A stretch of DNA of 64,000 nt from JAKFDI01 sp036676235 (GCA_036676235.1 JAKFDI010000022.1:13071-77070); one strand, 5' to 3'. Positions 24,159 through 37,011 are shown, counted from the stretch's first letter. Program-made: numbers and translations. Notes: generated from the sequence alone by a model not told the origin.

Positions 24159-26948
24159 TCACAAACCGCCGAGCGCGGTCTTCAGCTTCGCAAGCGCCGC
24201 ACGATCCTTCTCGCCGAGCTGGCCGGCGTCGACCTTCTGCACTTCGGCCGATGCGCCGCTGCGGTCGCCCGACGCCAGCAACTGCTCGGACAAGTGCAGG
24301 CGCGGCAACGCCGACAGCGGCGACAGGTTGCACGCGACGCGCAGATTGGCGATGGCATCCGCACGCTGGCCGGCCGCCACCTGCGCCATCGCGAGCGTAT
24401 CCAGCACGTTGGCGTTGTTCGGCATCGCGGTCGCTGCGCGCTTCGCCGTCGCCAGCGCCTGCGGCTGGCCGGCCTGGACCTGCGCCCACGCGAGATCGTT
24501 GAGCAGCACGGCGCTGACGCCCGGCCTGGCGGCCAGCGGCTGCAAGAGTCCAACTGCGCGCGCGGCGTCGCCGGCGGCGAGCGCCCGGCCGGCCGCCGCG
24601 CTCACGATCGACGGATCGGACGAAAAGCGCTTGAGCGCGCCGGCCATTTCCTGATCGGCGGCCGCGCGGCGGCCCTCGCCGTCGAGCAGCCGAACGATGC
24701 GCAATGCCGCCAGCGATTCCGCCCCGGCCTTGGACGCGAGCGCAAACTGCTTCAGCGCCGCATCGGGCTTGCCCAAGCCGGCGAGGATGTCGCCCTCGAG
24801 CAGCAACGCGGCGCCCTTGAACTCGTCGCGCCGCCCCATCTGGCGTGCGATGGACAGCGCCTCGTCCGGGTTGTCCTTCATCGACAGCTCCACCAGCGCC
24901 AGGTACGCGGAAATGTCGAACGGTCGCTCGGTGATCAGCGCCCGAAGAATCGTCGTGGCTTCCGAACGCCGATTCGCCGCAGCCTCCAGCCGCGCGAGCG
25001 CGAGCCGCCATTCCGCGCGCTGCGGATAGTTGGCGGCCAGCTTGCGATAGCTCTCGGTCGCGAGCTGCGTCTTGCCGATCCGCTCATAGGTCGCGGCCAG
25101 CAGCGCACCGGCGGCGGCGGGGGCGTTGTGGGTCGCCTCGCCCGACTGCGCCACTGACAGGGCCTTGTCCACGTCACCGGCGCGCAGGTATTCCTCGACC
25201 AGGGCTTCGCGCAGGGCCACGACGACTGGCAGCGCGGTCACGCCGCGTTCGAGCACCGCAAGCCGCGTGTGGGCCGGCTTGGGCGCGAGACGCAGCAGGT
25301 CGGCGTACTGGAGGAACACCTGCGCGCTCTCGGGCCTCGCATCGAACGCGCGGGCGTAGCGAGCCAGGGTTTCGTCCCGCTGCTGCGGCGTGCGCGACAT
25401 CGCGGCCAATACCGTGAGCGCCTGCGGCTGCGTTGGCGCTGCGTCGAGCACGGCGAGCGTGGTGGCCCAGGCGCCGGCGGCGTCCTTCTGCGCGTGCTGA
25501 ACGGCCGCCAGGGCAAGCCGAGCCCGCGGATCGGCCGGATTCGCCTCGACGCCACGATCGGCCACGCGCCTTGCTTGCGCCACGTCACCCATGCGCAGGC
25601 TGGCCGCAACGATGCGGTCGTGCAGCACGCTGTCGCGAACCCCTGCTACGGACGCACGCTCGAGCAACTGGCTGGCTTCAGCCCGCTGGCCGAGGGCTGC
25701 CTTCATCTCGGCCAAGCGCAATTGCGTTGACGCATCGTCCGGGCGCCGATCCAGCACGGCGGCCAGCGTGGTGGCTGCCTGCGAGCGCTCGCCACGCGCC
25801 CATTCCAGTTCGGCGCGCAGCGCGAACAGTTGCGCATCGCCGGGCGCCAGGCGCAGCCCGCGCTCCACGATCTCGGTCGCCTCGGCCAGCTTGCCGAGGC
25901 GGTACTGGCTTTGCGCCAGCAGACGCAGCGCCGGCAGCGAATCCGGCTCCTTGTGGACGAGTGCCTGCAACCGCTTGTCGGCCATCGCCACGTCGCCGGA
26001 CTGCAGTTCGGCCGATGCGGCCAGCAGCACCGTGGGCGCATGGTCCGGCGCCACCGCCAGCACCTTGAGGGCCGCGGCATGGCTGGCGTCCGTGCGTCCG
26101 TCGCGGGCCAGCAGCAGCGCATCGAGATAGACCGTCCAGAACTGATTGGGCGCCTTCTTGCGCAACTGGTCGCGAATGGCCGCGGCCTGCTCGACCTTGC
26201 CCGCGCCGATCAAGGCCTGGCCGTACTCGCCGGTGACGCCGCGGTTCCAGGGCACCGCCTCATGCGCCAGGCGAAGGAGTTCGAGCCCGCGTGCGCCGTC
26301 GCCACCCGCGACGGCAATGCGACTGGCGGCGCGAAGCACCCACCACGGCGTGGCCGCCTCGGCGCGCACGCTGCCGAGTTGGCTCACGGCCTCAGGCAAC
26401 TTGCCTGATGCGACCAGCAACTGGGCGCGCGCGATGGCGACGGCCGGCGTGTCGACCACCGCTTCGAGCTGGGCCTGTGCCAGCGGGATGCGCCGAAGCC
26501 CGACGGCGGCGAGCGCAACCGTCGCGCGCAGCGTGCTGTCGGCCTCGCGGCTGGCGAGCTTGCGGTCCTTGAACTCGCGAACGAGCTTCTCGTGGTCGCC
26601 GCGGTCGAGCAACATCAGCGCGATGCGCGGCACCAGCACGTTCTCGTCGCCGCCGTTGGCTACGGCTCTGACGAGCTGCTGCTCGGCACCGGTGATGTCG
26701 CCCACGCGCTCCAGCGCGTCGGCCAGCAGCACGCGAGCTTCGGCCGATTCCGGCTGCGCCTGAACGGCGTTCTTGAACTCGATGACGGCGCCCTGATAGT
26801 CGCCTTTCGCCAGCAGTTCTCGCCCCGAGGCGGCCGGATCGCCCTGGCTGCATGCGGACAGCAGGCCGAGCAGGACGCAGCAGATCCAGACGGTGCGCCC
26901 AGGGAGGGCAAGGACAGGCGTCGAGAGGTGCAGGTGATGGTGGCGCAT
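24159..26948 (-). CDS. prsT: PEP-CTERM system TPR-repeat lipoprotein (PrsT-like)
   Basis: 929 residues from the ATG at 26948 (GAGG ribosome binding site; the lipoprotein signal follows directly). The signal ends LLGLLSACSQG (lipobox LSAC). The rest is a continuous run of TPR-like helix pairs, starting DYQGAVIEFKNAVQAQPESA, with NPADPRARLALAAVQHAQKD in the middle and LPRLHLSEQLLASGDRSG near the end. Length and architecture match the PrsT family that accompanies exosortase/PEP-CTERM systems. The neighbouring gene encodes a PEP-CTERM substrate, supporting the call. No exosortase gene lies in the window. The gene product should be an outer- or inner-membrane-anchored periplasmic protein. Confidence 0.85.
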   Translation of the reverse strand: MRHHHLHLSTPVLALPGRTVWICCVLLGLLSACSQGDPAASGRELLAKGDYQGAVIEFKNAVQAQPESAEARVLLADALERVGDITGAEQQLVRAVANGGDENVLVPRIALMLLDRGDHEKLVREFKDRKLASREADSTLRATVALAAVGLRRIPLAQAQLEAVVDTPAVAIARAQLLVASGKLPEAVSQLGSVRAEAATPWWVLRAASRIAVAGGDGARGLELLRLAHEAVPWNRGVTGEYGQALIGAGKVEQAAAIRDQLRKKAPNQFWTVYLDALLLARDGRTDASHAAALKVLAVAPDHAPTVLLAASAELQSGDVAMADKRLQALVHKEPDSLPALRLLAQSQYRLGKLAEATEIVERGLRLAPGDAQLFALRAELEWARGERSQAATTLAAVLDRRPDDASTQLRLAEMKAALGQRAEASQLLERASVAGVRDSVLHDRIVAASLRMGDVAQARRVADRGVEANPADPRARLALAAVQHAQKDAAGAWATTLAVLDAAPTQPQALTVLAAMSRTPQQRDETLARYARAFDARPESAQVFLQYADLLRLAPKPAHTRLAVLERGVTALPVVVALREALVEEYLRAGDVDKALSVAQSGEATHNAPAAAGALLAATYERIGKTQLATESYRKLAANYPQRAEWRLALARLEAAANRRSEATTILRALITERPFDISAYLALVELSMKDNPDEALSIARQMGRRDEFKGAALLLEGDILAGLGKPDAALKQFALASKAGAESLAALRIVRLLDGEGRRAAADQEMAGALKRFSSDPSIVSAAAGRALAAGDAARAVGLLQPLAARPGVSAVLLNDLAWAQVQAGQPQALATAKRAATAMPNNANVLDTLAMAQVAAGQRADAIANLRVACNLSPLSALPRLHLSEQLLASGDRSGASAEVQKVDAGQLGEKDRAALAKLKTALGGL

Positions 26949-27091
26949 GGGAACCTCGGTGGCAGCGGCGCGGCTATTCTGGGTTTTCATGCCTCGAAAG
27001 GCGCCCCCCGACCGCGTGGCGGGGTCACTGCGGAGCCGGGGTGCGTGAGCTTCTTCGCGCCCGCGCACGCATGAAAACGGCCGGCCAATGG

Positions 27092-27116
27092 AAAAGGGCC
27101 GGCAGAGCCGGCCCTT
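27092..27116 (-). terminator. Terminator after the PEP-CTERM gene
   Basis: A perfect 10-bp stem (27094-27103 with 27107-27116) around a 3-base loop; on the minus strand it is followed by further T residues. It begins 20 bp after the stop codon of the PEP-CTERM gene and separates it from prsT. Confidence 0.8.
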
Positions 27117-27136
27117 CGTCACAGGGACAGAAACGA

Positions 27137-27916
27137 TCAGCCCTGCTTGCGACGACGCGCGCCGTACAGCGCAAGCAGCGCCGTGCCGGCCAGCAGCGCG
27201 CTGGCGGGTTCCGGCACGTCGGTCGGCGGCGGGGTCACCGAGCCGAAGCCGTCAAGGTAGACGTAGCCGAGGTGCGCGGTCGGGTCGCAATCGGTGGCGA
27301 GCACGGTCAGGCGGAAATCATGGCCCAGGCGCGCGGCGCCGATCGTCAGCTGCTCGATCTGCCAATCCGGCGTGTAGTAATAGACACCCGACTGGCTGAA
27401 TCGGTTGTCGCCCCCGGCGCTGGTGAACTCGGCGCTGTAGATGCGCGAGATGACGGTTTCGCCCAAGCCACCGTTTGCCGTCAGGTCGACCAGCTCGATC
27501 TTCATGCCGGCCGCCTGCTCGGCGCTGTGAGCGCCTTCCAGCACGGCCTTCCAGGCGAAGAAGATGTCGGCGTCGGTGTAGTTGTTCACCGTCTGGCTGA
27601 TCACCGACAGATAGCCGCCATCCGTCGTGTCTTCTACCCGGTACGACGAGTTGCCGGAGTAGACGGTAGTGCCCAGCGCAGCGCCGACGACCGGATCCAC
27701 GGTGCCTGCGGCGACGATCGCCGAGCGCCCGGTGGCACCGTTCAGGTAGTCGCTCGGAACGAGGGCCGACAGGTCGGCGTTGCGAGTCTCCGTGCCCACG
27801 GTCCAGCCGTTGGTGTTGCCATCTTCGAAAGCGCCGTTGACGAAGCCCGCGGCGTGCGAGGCTGATGCAAGAGCCAGTGCGCTGATCGCGCCCACTGCCC
27901 ACTTATGAATGCCCAT
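27137..27916 (-). CDS. PEP-CTERM sorting domain protein
   Basis: 259 residues. A signal peptide (MGIHKWAVGAISALALASAS-HA) is followed by a beta-rich ectodomain that starts GFVNGAFEDGNTNGWTVG, resembling the jelly-roll-like folds common in PEP-CTERM proteins. It ends with the sorting signal VPEPASALLAGTALLALYGA then RRRKQG: a PEP motif, a hydrophobic helix and a basic tail. Exosortase cleaves at this signal so the protein reaches the surface or extracellular matrix. The gene has its own terminator and an AT-rich upstream region (27917-28040). Function of the ectodomain is unknown. Confidence 0.93.
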   Translation of the reverse strand: MGIHKWAVGAISALALASASHAAGFVNGAFEDGNTNGWTVGTETRNADLSALVPSDYLNGATGRSAIVAAGTVDPVVGAALGTTVYSGNSSYRVEDTTDGGYLSVISQTVNNYTDADIFFAWKAVLEGAHSAEQAAGMKIELVDLTANGGLGETVISRIYSAEFTSAGGDNRFSQSGVYYYTPDWQIEQLTIGAARLGHDFRLTVLATDCDPTAHLGYVYLDGFGSVTPPPTDVPEPASALLAGTALLALYGARRRKQG

Positions 27917-28045
27917 GTCCGTTCCCCTTTGGATCGATTGAATGTCGTGTGACTACTGCCGGCGCTCTTAAGCAAAGGCGAGGCCATGTCAACAACTCGT
28001 TGATTTACAAGGGGATTTTTGGAACGAAATGCGGATTTCAGTAAC

Positions 28046-28070
28046 GGCGTGTCAACCGATCCGACACGCC
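28046..28070. other. Hairpin at the end of the propionyl-CoA operon
   Basis: Eight-bp perfect inverted repeat GGCGTGTC/GACACGCC with a 9-base loop, starting 5 bp beyond the VOC gene stop. There is no clear T-run, so it may be a weak terminator or an mRNA 3'-end stabiliser. Confidence 0.45.
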
Positions 28071-28074
28071 CACT

Positions 28075-28542
28075 TCAGTGGCCGAGAGCGGCGATCACCT
28101 CGGCTGGAGCCTGCACCAGCTCGATCAGCACGCCCTCACCGCCCACCGGGAATTGCTCGTTGCCCTTGGGGTGGATGAAGCAGATGTCATGACCGGCGGC
28201 GCCCTTGCGGATGCCGCCCGGCGCGAAGCGCACGCCGTTCGCTGTCATCCAGTCCACCGCACGCGGCAGGTCGTCGACCCACAGGCCGACGTGATTCAGC
28301 GGCGTGGTGTGCACGGCCGGCTTGCCGTTCGGGTCGATGGGCTGCATCAGGTCCACCTCCACCGCATGCGGGCCGGTGCCGAGCGCGCAGATGTCCTCGT
28401 CAACGTTCTCGCGTTCCGAGACGAAGGTGCTCTTCACCGTGAGGCCCAGCATGTCGACCCACAAGGACTTGAGCTTCTCCTTGCTTGGGCCGCCGATGGC
28501 GATCTGCTGGATGCCGAGGATGCGAAACGGCTTGTCGTTCAT
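28075..28542 (-). CDS. VOC-family methylmalonyl-CoA epimerase-like protein
   Basis: 155 residues from the ATG at 28542. Two paired beta-alpha-beta-beta-beta VOC modules can be seen: ILGIQQIAIGGPSKEKLKSL, then LNHVGLWVDDLPRAVDWMTA and a C-terminal EGVLIELVQAP. Conserved metal ligands are present as His in LNHVGL and Glu in LIELVQ; the first module has Gln (IQQIAI) where epimerases usually carry His. Its place as last gene of the mcm-meaB-pccB-pccA operon, 8 bp after pccA, suggests it converts (2S)- to (2R)-methylmalonyl-CoA, linking the carboxylase to the mutase. The Gln substitution leaves room for another activity. Confidence 0.75.
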   Translation of the reverse strand: MNDKPFRILGIQQIAIGGPSKEKLKSLWVDMLGLTVKSTFVSERENVDEDICALGTGPHAVEVDLMQPIDPNGKPAVHTTPLNHVGLWVDDLPRAVDWMTANGVRFAPGGIRKGAAGHDICFIHPKGNEQFPVGGEGVLIELVQAPAEVIAALGH

Positions 28543-28550
28543 GGCCGGCC

Positions 28551-30578
<2,028 letters not shown>

Positions 30579-30613
30579 TCTTCGGTCTCCCGCACTGCAC
30601 GCTGTTCAGGCCT

Positions 30614-30780
30614 CACACACCGTTCGTGCTGAGCCTGTCGAAGCATGGACGGTGCGCGCGGCCCTTCGACAAGCTCAGGGCGAACGGGTGGGTGGTGGGT
30701 ACAAGGGCTTCGACAAGCTCAGCTCCTTCGACAGGCTCAGGACCCGCGGGGGCTTCGACAGGCTCAGCCCGAACGGTTTC
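30614..30780. repeat. TTCGACAAGCTCAG repeat block between pccA and pccB
   Basis: Five full or partial copies of a palindromic-ended repeat (core TTCGAC[A/G]AGCTCAG, often followed by GGCGAACGG), in both orientations, at about 30621, 30662, 30706, 30724 and 30751. The same family occurs inside the meaB reading frame (33345-33632), and a diverged relative lies at 53923-53993. Copies can form hairpins between neighbours and may affect pccA mRNA levels. Confidence 0.9.
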
Positions 30781-30799
30781 TTTCTCGGTCCTCGTCAGC

Positions 30800-32332
30800 T
30801 CACAAGGGGATATTGCCGTGCTTGCGCCACGGGTTCTCCACCTTCTTGTCGCGCAGCATCGCCAGCGACCGGCAGATGCGCTTGCGCGTCTCGTGCGGCT
30901 GGATCACGTCGTCGATGAAGCCGCGCGAGCCGGCCACGAAGGGGTTCGCAAACCGCGCCTTGTATTCCGCCTCGCGCGCCGCGAGCTTGGCCGGGTCGTT
31001 CTTGTCTTCGCGGAAGATGATCTCCACCGCGCCCTTGGCGCCCATCACCGCGATCTCGGCGTTGGGCCACGCGAAGTTCACGTCCCCGCGCAAATGCTTG
31101 GAACTCATCACGTCGTAGGCGCCGCCGTAGGCCTTGCGCGTGATCACCGTCACCTTCGGCACCGTGCATTCGGCATACGCGAACAGCAGCTTCGCGCCGT
31201 GCTTGATGATGCCGCCGTACTCTTGCGACGTGCCCGGCATGAAGCCCGGCACGTCGACGAAGGTGACCACCGGAATGTTGAACGCATCGCAGAAGCGCAC
31301 GAAACGCGCCGCCTTGATGCTGCTCTTGATGTCCAGGCAGCCCGCCAGCACCAGCGGGTTGTTGGCGACGATGCCCACCGTCTGCCCTTCCATGCGCCCG
31401 AAGCCGATGACGATATTGCGCGCGTACTCGGGCTGCAGCTCGAAGAAGTCGCCGTCGTCCACCACCTTCAGGATCAGCTCGGTGATGTCGTAGGGCTTGT
31501 TCGCGTTGTCGGGCACCAGCGTGTCCAGCGAATAGTCCAGGCGATCGGCGGCATCGCCCGCCCAGCGCACCGGCGGCTTCTCGCGGTTGGACAGCGGCAG
31601 GAAGTTGAAAAAGCGCCGCAGCATGATGATGGCTTCGACGTCGTTCTCGAACGCGAGGTCGGCCACGCCGCTCTTCGTGGTGTGGGTGGAAGCGCCGCCC
31701 AGTTCTTCGGCCGTCACCGATTCGTGCGTCACGGTCTTCACCACCTCGGGGCCGGTGACGAACATGTACGAGCTGTCCTTCACCATGAAGATGAAGTCGG
31801 TCATGGCCGGCGAATACACCGCGCCGCCGGCACACGGGCCCATGATCATGCTGATCTGCGGGATCACGCCCGAGGCCATCACGTTGCGCTGGAACACGTC
31901 GGCATAACCGCCGAGCGAAGCCACGCCTTCCTGGATGCGCGCGCCGCCGGAGTCGTTGAGGCCGATGACGGGCGCACCCACCTTCATCGCCTGGTCCATC
32001 ACCTTGCAGATCTTCTCGGCATGGGCCTCGGAAAGTGCGCCGCCGAAGACGGTGAAGTCCTGGCTGAAGACGAAGACGAGGCGGCCGTTGATCATGCCGT
32101 AGCCCGTCACCACGCCGTCGCCCGGCGGCTTGTTGCCCGCCATGCCGAAGTCGTGGCAACGGTGCTCCACGAACATGTCCCATTCCTCGAAGGTGCCTTC
32201 GTCGAACAGCAGGTCCAGCCGCTCGCGCGCGGTGAGCTTGCCCTTCTTGTGCTGCGCGTCGATGCGTTTTTCGCCGCCGCCCAGTCGCGCGGCGTCGCGC
32301 TTGGCTTCGAGCTGTTCGATGATGTCGTGCAT
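30800..32332 (-). CDS. pccB: Propionyl-CoA carboxylase beta subunit (carboxyltransferase)
   Basis: 510 residues, normal length. The N-terminal half has KLTARERLDLLFDEGTFEEW and GGALSEAHAEKICKVMDQA, with MIMGPCAGGAVYSPAMTDF binding the CoA ester. The C-terminal half has VDVPGFMPGTSQEYGGIIKH and KVTVITRKAYGGAYDVMSSK. It moves the carboxyl group from biotin to propionyl-CoA. The start at 32332 (MHDIIEQLEAKRDAAR) matches the family. It lies 23 bp after the meaB reading frame and upstream of pccA in the same operon. Confidence 0.95.
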   Translation of the reverse strand: MHDIIEQLEAKRDAARLGGGEKRIDAQHKKGKLTARERLDLLFDEGTFEEWDMFVEHRCHDFGMAGNKPPGDGVVTGYGMINGRLVFVFSQDFTVFGGALSEAHAEKICKVMDQAMKVGAPVIGLNDSGGARIQEGVASLGGYADVFQRNVMASGVIPQISMIMGPCAGGAVYSPAMTDFIFMVKDSSYMFVTGPEVVKTVTHESVTAEELGGASTHTTKSGVADLAFENDVEAIIMLRRFFNFLPLSNREKPPVRWAGDAADRLDYSLDTLVPDNANKPYDITELILKVVDDGDFFELQPEYARNIVIGFGRMEGQTVGIVANNPLVLAGCLDIKSSIKAARFVRFCDAFNIPVVTFVDVPGFMPGTSQEYGGIIKHGAKLLFAYAECTVPKVTVITRKAYGGAYDVMSSKHLRGDVNFAWPNAEIAVMGAKGAVEIIFREDKNDPAKLAAREAEYKARFANPFVAGSRGFIDDVIQPHETRKRICRSLAMLRDKKVENPWRKHGNIPL

Positions 32333-32355
32333 GGTTGTTGGTCTTTCGTCGTCAA

Positions 32356-33936
32356 TCAGTCCATGAGGTCGAGCAGGCGGCGCGCGGCCACCGAGGCGGC
32401 AAGCGTGCCGGCTTCGACTTCGGCGCTGGTGGCGGCCAGCGCCTCTTTCACTTGCGGGTCGGCGCGAAACCGCGCCTTGAGTCCGGCCTCGATGCGTTCC
32501 CACATCCAGGCGCGGTTCTGGTGTTGGCGACGTGTGGCGAAGCGGCCGCTTTCGTTCTGCAGTTTCTGGAAGCGCGTGACGGCGTGCCAGAAGTCGCCCA
32601 GGCCCTGTGCTTTCAATGCGGAGAGTTCCAGCACCTGCGGCTGCCAGAGCTTGTCGTCGTGCGCGGCGTGCGCCGGATTGCCATGCTGGCCGAACAGGCG
32701 CAGCGCCGAGCTGATCTGCGCACGGGCGCGACGGGCGGCATCGGGGTCGAGGTCGGCCTTGTTGATGGCCACCAGATCTGCGAGCTCCATCACGCCCTTC
32801 TTGATGGCCTGCAGGTCGTCGCCGGCGTTGGGGAGTTGCAGCAGCACGAACATGTCGGTCATGCCGGCCACGGCGGTTTCGCTCTGGCCGACGCCGACCG
32901 TCTCGACGATCACGATGTCGTAGCCGGCGGCTTCGAGCACCAGCATCGATTCGCGCGTCTTCTCCGCCACACCGCCCAGCGTGCCGCTGGAGGGGCTGGG
33001 GCGGATGTAGGCGTGCTCGTTGATCGAGAGCTGCTCCATGCGCGTCTTGTCGCCGAGGATGGAGCCGCCGGAGACGGTGGAGGACGGGTCGATGGCGAGC
33101 ACGGCGACCCGGTGGCCTTGCGCAATCAGCAGGAGGCCGAGGGCTTCGATGAAGGTGGACTTGCCGACGCCGGGGACGCCGGAGATGCCGAGGCGCAGGG
33201 ACCTGCCGGTGTGGGGGATGAGGGCGGTGAGGAGGTCGTCTGCCTGGGCGCGGTGGTCGGGGCGGGTGGATTCGAGGAGGGTGATGGATTTGGCGATGGC
33301 GCGGCGGCGTTGGGGAGCGGGGCCGTGGAGGAGTGCCTGCGCGAGCCCTTCGACAGGCTGAGGCCGTTCGGCAGGCTCACGATGCACGGGCCCTTCGATA
33401 AGCTCAGGGCAAACGGGGGGTGTTGCTCCATCGCTCAATCCCACCCCACCCCGTTCGGGCTGAGCTTGTCGAAGCCCCTGCCGCACGCCCGCCGGCCCTT
33501 CGACGGGCTCAGGGCGAACGGCGGGGGATGTGGCGCCACCTCTGCCCTCCACCACCCGTTCGGGCTGAGCCTGTCGAAGCCCCTTCTGAGCATCCGCAGG
33601 CCCTTCGACAAGCTCAGGGCGAACGGGTTTGCTTGAGTCTGCGGAAGAGGGCCTCATGCGATTGCGCGCCAGCTCACTGAGCCGCACCCAGTCCCCCGCG
33701 ATCAACGCCTCCTTCTTCGCCCTCCCCCAACCCTTGATCCGCATCTCCGCCGCCAGCGCCTCGTCTCGCGACGCCGTTTCCTGCGACCACACCAGCCGCA
33801 CCGGCCGCCGCTCCTGCGTATAGCCCGGCAACTCGCCCGCCTGATGCTTGGCCACGCGCAGTTCCAGCTCGTCCGTATGCCCGACGTAATACGACCCGTC
33901 GGCGCACTGCAGCATGTAGACGAAGAACGGCTTCAA
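32356..33936 (-). CDS. meaB: GIY-YIG nuclease domain fused in frame to MeaB GTPase through a repeat-encoded linker
   Basis: One uninterrupted 526-residue frame with a TTG start at 33936, 7 bp after mcm. Residues 1-92 are a small GIY-YIG domain of the YhbQ type (VYMLQCADGSYYVGHT, HQAGELPGYTQERRPVRLVW). Residues about 100-197 are translated TTCGACAAGCTCAG repeats, recognisable as recurrent RPELVEGP and GLRQAQPER segments. Residues about 198-526 are MeaB: SITLLESTRPDHR, P-loop GVPGVGKST (253-261), ETVGVGQSE and NKADLD. MeaB is the G-protein chaperone of methylmalonyl-CoA mutase, encoded just upstream. In related genomes I would expect two separate genes; the repeats appear to have deleted a stop codon and joined them. 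MeaB could still start within the linker at a GTG, since no ATG occurs there after residue 94. Confidence 0.85.
   Translation of the reverse strand: MKPFFVYMLQCADGSYYVGHTDELELRVAKHQAGELPGYTQERRPVRLVWSQETASRDEALAAEMRIKGWGRAKKEALIAGDWVRLSELARNRMRPSSADSSKPVRPELVEGPADAQKGLRQAQPERVVEGRGGATSPAVRPEPVEGPAGVRQGLRQAQPERGGVGLSDGATPPVCPELIEGPVHREPAERPQPVEGLAQALLHGPAPQRRRAIAKSITLLESTRPDHRAQADDLLTALIPHTGRSLRLGISGVPGVGKSTFIEALGLLLIAQGHRVAVLAIDPSSTVSGGSILGDKTRMEQLSINEHAYIRPSPSSGTLGGVAEKTRESMLVLEAAGYDIVIVETVGVGQSETAVAGMTDMFVLLQLPNAGDDLQAIKKGVMELADLVAINKADLDPDAARRARAQISSALRLFGQHGNPAHAAHDDKLWQPQVLELSALKAQGLGDFWHAVTRFQKLQNESGRFATRRQHQNRAWMWERIEAGLKARFRADPQVKEALAATSAEVEAGTLAASVAARRLLDLMD
33345..33632. repeat. TTCGACAAGCTCAG repeat block inside the GIY-YIG::meaB frame
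   Basis: Six copies in alternating orientation at about 33348, 33389, 33451, 33493, 33557 and 33600, spaced roughly 40-65 bp. Translated on the minus strand they give alternating RPELVEGP-type and LRQAQPER-type peptides. The block coincides exactly with the linker between the two protein domains. Confidence 0.92.
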
Positions 33937-33942
33937 GACGGT

Positions 33943-36096
<2,154 letters not shown>

Positions 36097-36195
36097 TCAA
36101 ATGCTCCAAGTGGCGCAGGTCGCCGCGTGCCGTGCGCCACCCGGCCACCCCCCGCGAGGCGTTCGCGGGTTTGCGTCGTCGCCAGCGCGTAGGCC

Positions 36196-36215
36196 ATAAT
36201 TCAAAATTGAATTAT
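36196..36215. promoter_or_regulatory. Candidate GntR operator upstream of mcm
   Basis: Arms ATAATTCAA and TTGAATTAT separated by AA form a 20-bp dyad with perfect 9-bp arms in an otherwise GC-rich gap between divergent mcm and gntR. The AT-rich island may also include promoter elements for both genes. GntR/FCD regulators typically bind such short dyads next to their own gene. Confidence 0.65.
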
Positions 36216-36324
36216 ATGTTTGGAGTGCCGCGTTTCGTCCAGTGGGAGTGCGCGCGGCGGTTCAGACGCAAAGCCGGGCTGCATCCCTGATCGGATGCGT
36301 GCAAGGCGCGAACCCGGACCCCCG

Positions 36325-37011
36325 ATGGCAACGTCCAGCGAATCTGCCGACCTCCACACGCCGCGAGCCGCCGCGAAGGAGCCGCGCCTATTGGAAGGCG
36401 CGCTCTACGAGCGTGTGGCCGTGCGGCTGCGCGAACGCATCGTCTCGCACACGCTGGCGCCCGGCAGCTGGATCGACGAGCAGACGCTAGCCGCCGAGTT
36501 CGGCATCAGCCGCACGCCGCTGCGCGAGGCGCTGAAGGTTCTTGCGGCCGAGGGTCTGGTGACGATGAAGCTGCGCCGTGGCGCCTACGTCACCGAGGTG
36601 TCGGAACGCGATCTGGTCGAGGTCTATCACCTCCTGGCCCTGCTGGAGAGCGATGCCGCGGCCATCGTCGCGCAGGAGGCGAGCGATGCCCAGATCGCCG
36701 AACTGGCGGAACTGCACGCGGTGCTGGAGGCGACCGTCGACGACCGCGACGCGTTCTTCGCAGCCAACGAGCGATTCCACATGCACCTGCTCGAGATCGC
36801 CGGCAACCGTTGGCGCAACCAGACGGTGGCCGATCTGCGCAAGGTGATGAAGCTGTACCGCCACCATTCGCTGTTCAAGCAGGGGCGGCTGCAGGCGTCG
36901 CTCGCGGAACACCGCTGCATCATGGAGGCGCTGCGCGCACGCGACGCGCAGCACGCGCAGCAGCTCATGCGCACGCACATTGCTCAAGGACGTGAAGCAG
37001 CCGAGCGCTGA
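36325..37011 (+). CDS. GntR-family (FCD type) transcriptional regulator
   Basis: 228 residues from the ATG at 36325; ATG 36295 and a non-ATG start at 36220 are alternatives and the ribosome binding site is weak in each case. Residues about 20-90 form the GntR winged helix (ALYERVAVRLRERIVSHTLA, LAAEFGISRTPLREALKVL, EGLVTMKLRRGAYV). Residues about 95-225 form the all-helical FCD ligand-binding domain (DAFFAANERFHMHLLEIAGN, LAEHRCIMEALRARD). It is divergent from the methylmalonyl-CoA operon across an obvious dyad, so it is likely to control that operon in response to an acid or acyl-CoA ligand (inference). Confidence 0.9.
   Translation: MATSSESADLHTPRAAAKEPRLLEGALYERVAVRLRERIVSHTLAPGSWIDEQTLAAEFGISRTPLREALKVLAAEGLVTMKLRRGAYVTEVSERDLVEVYHLLALLESDAAAIVAQEASDAQIAELAELHAVLEATVDDRDAFFAANERFHMHLLEIAGNRWRNQTVADLRKVMKLYRHHSLFKQGRLQASLAEHRCIMEALRARDAQHAQQLMRTHIAQGREAAER

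Noticed and set aside
33345..33632. Regularly spaced repeats as a CRISPR array
   Set aside because: Copies alternate orientation, spacing varies, the intervening DNA is not spacer-like, and no cas genes are present.
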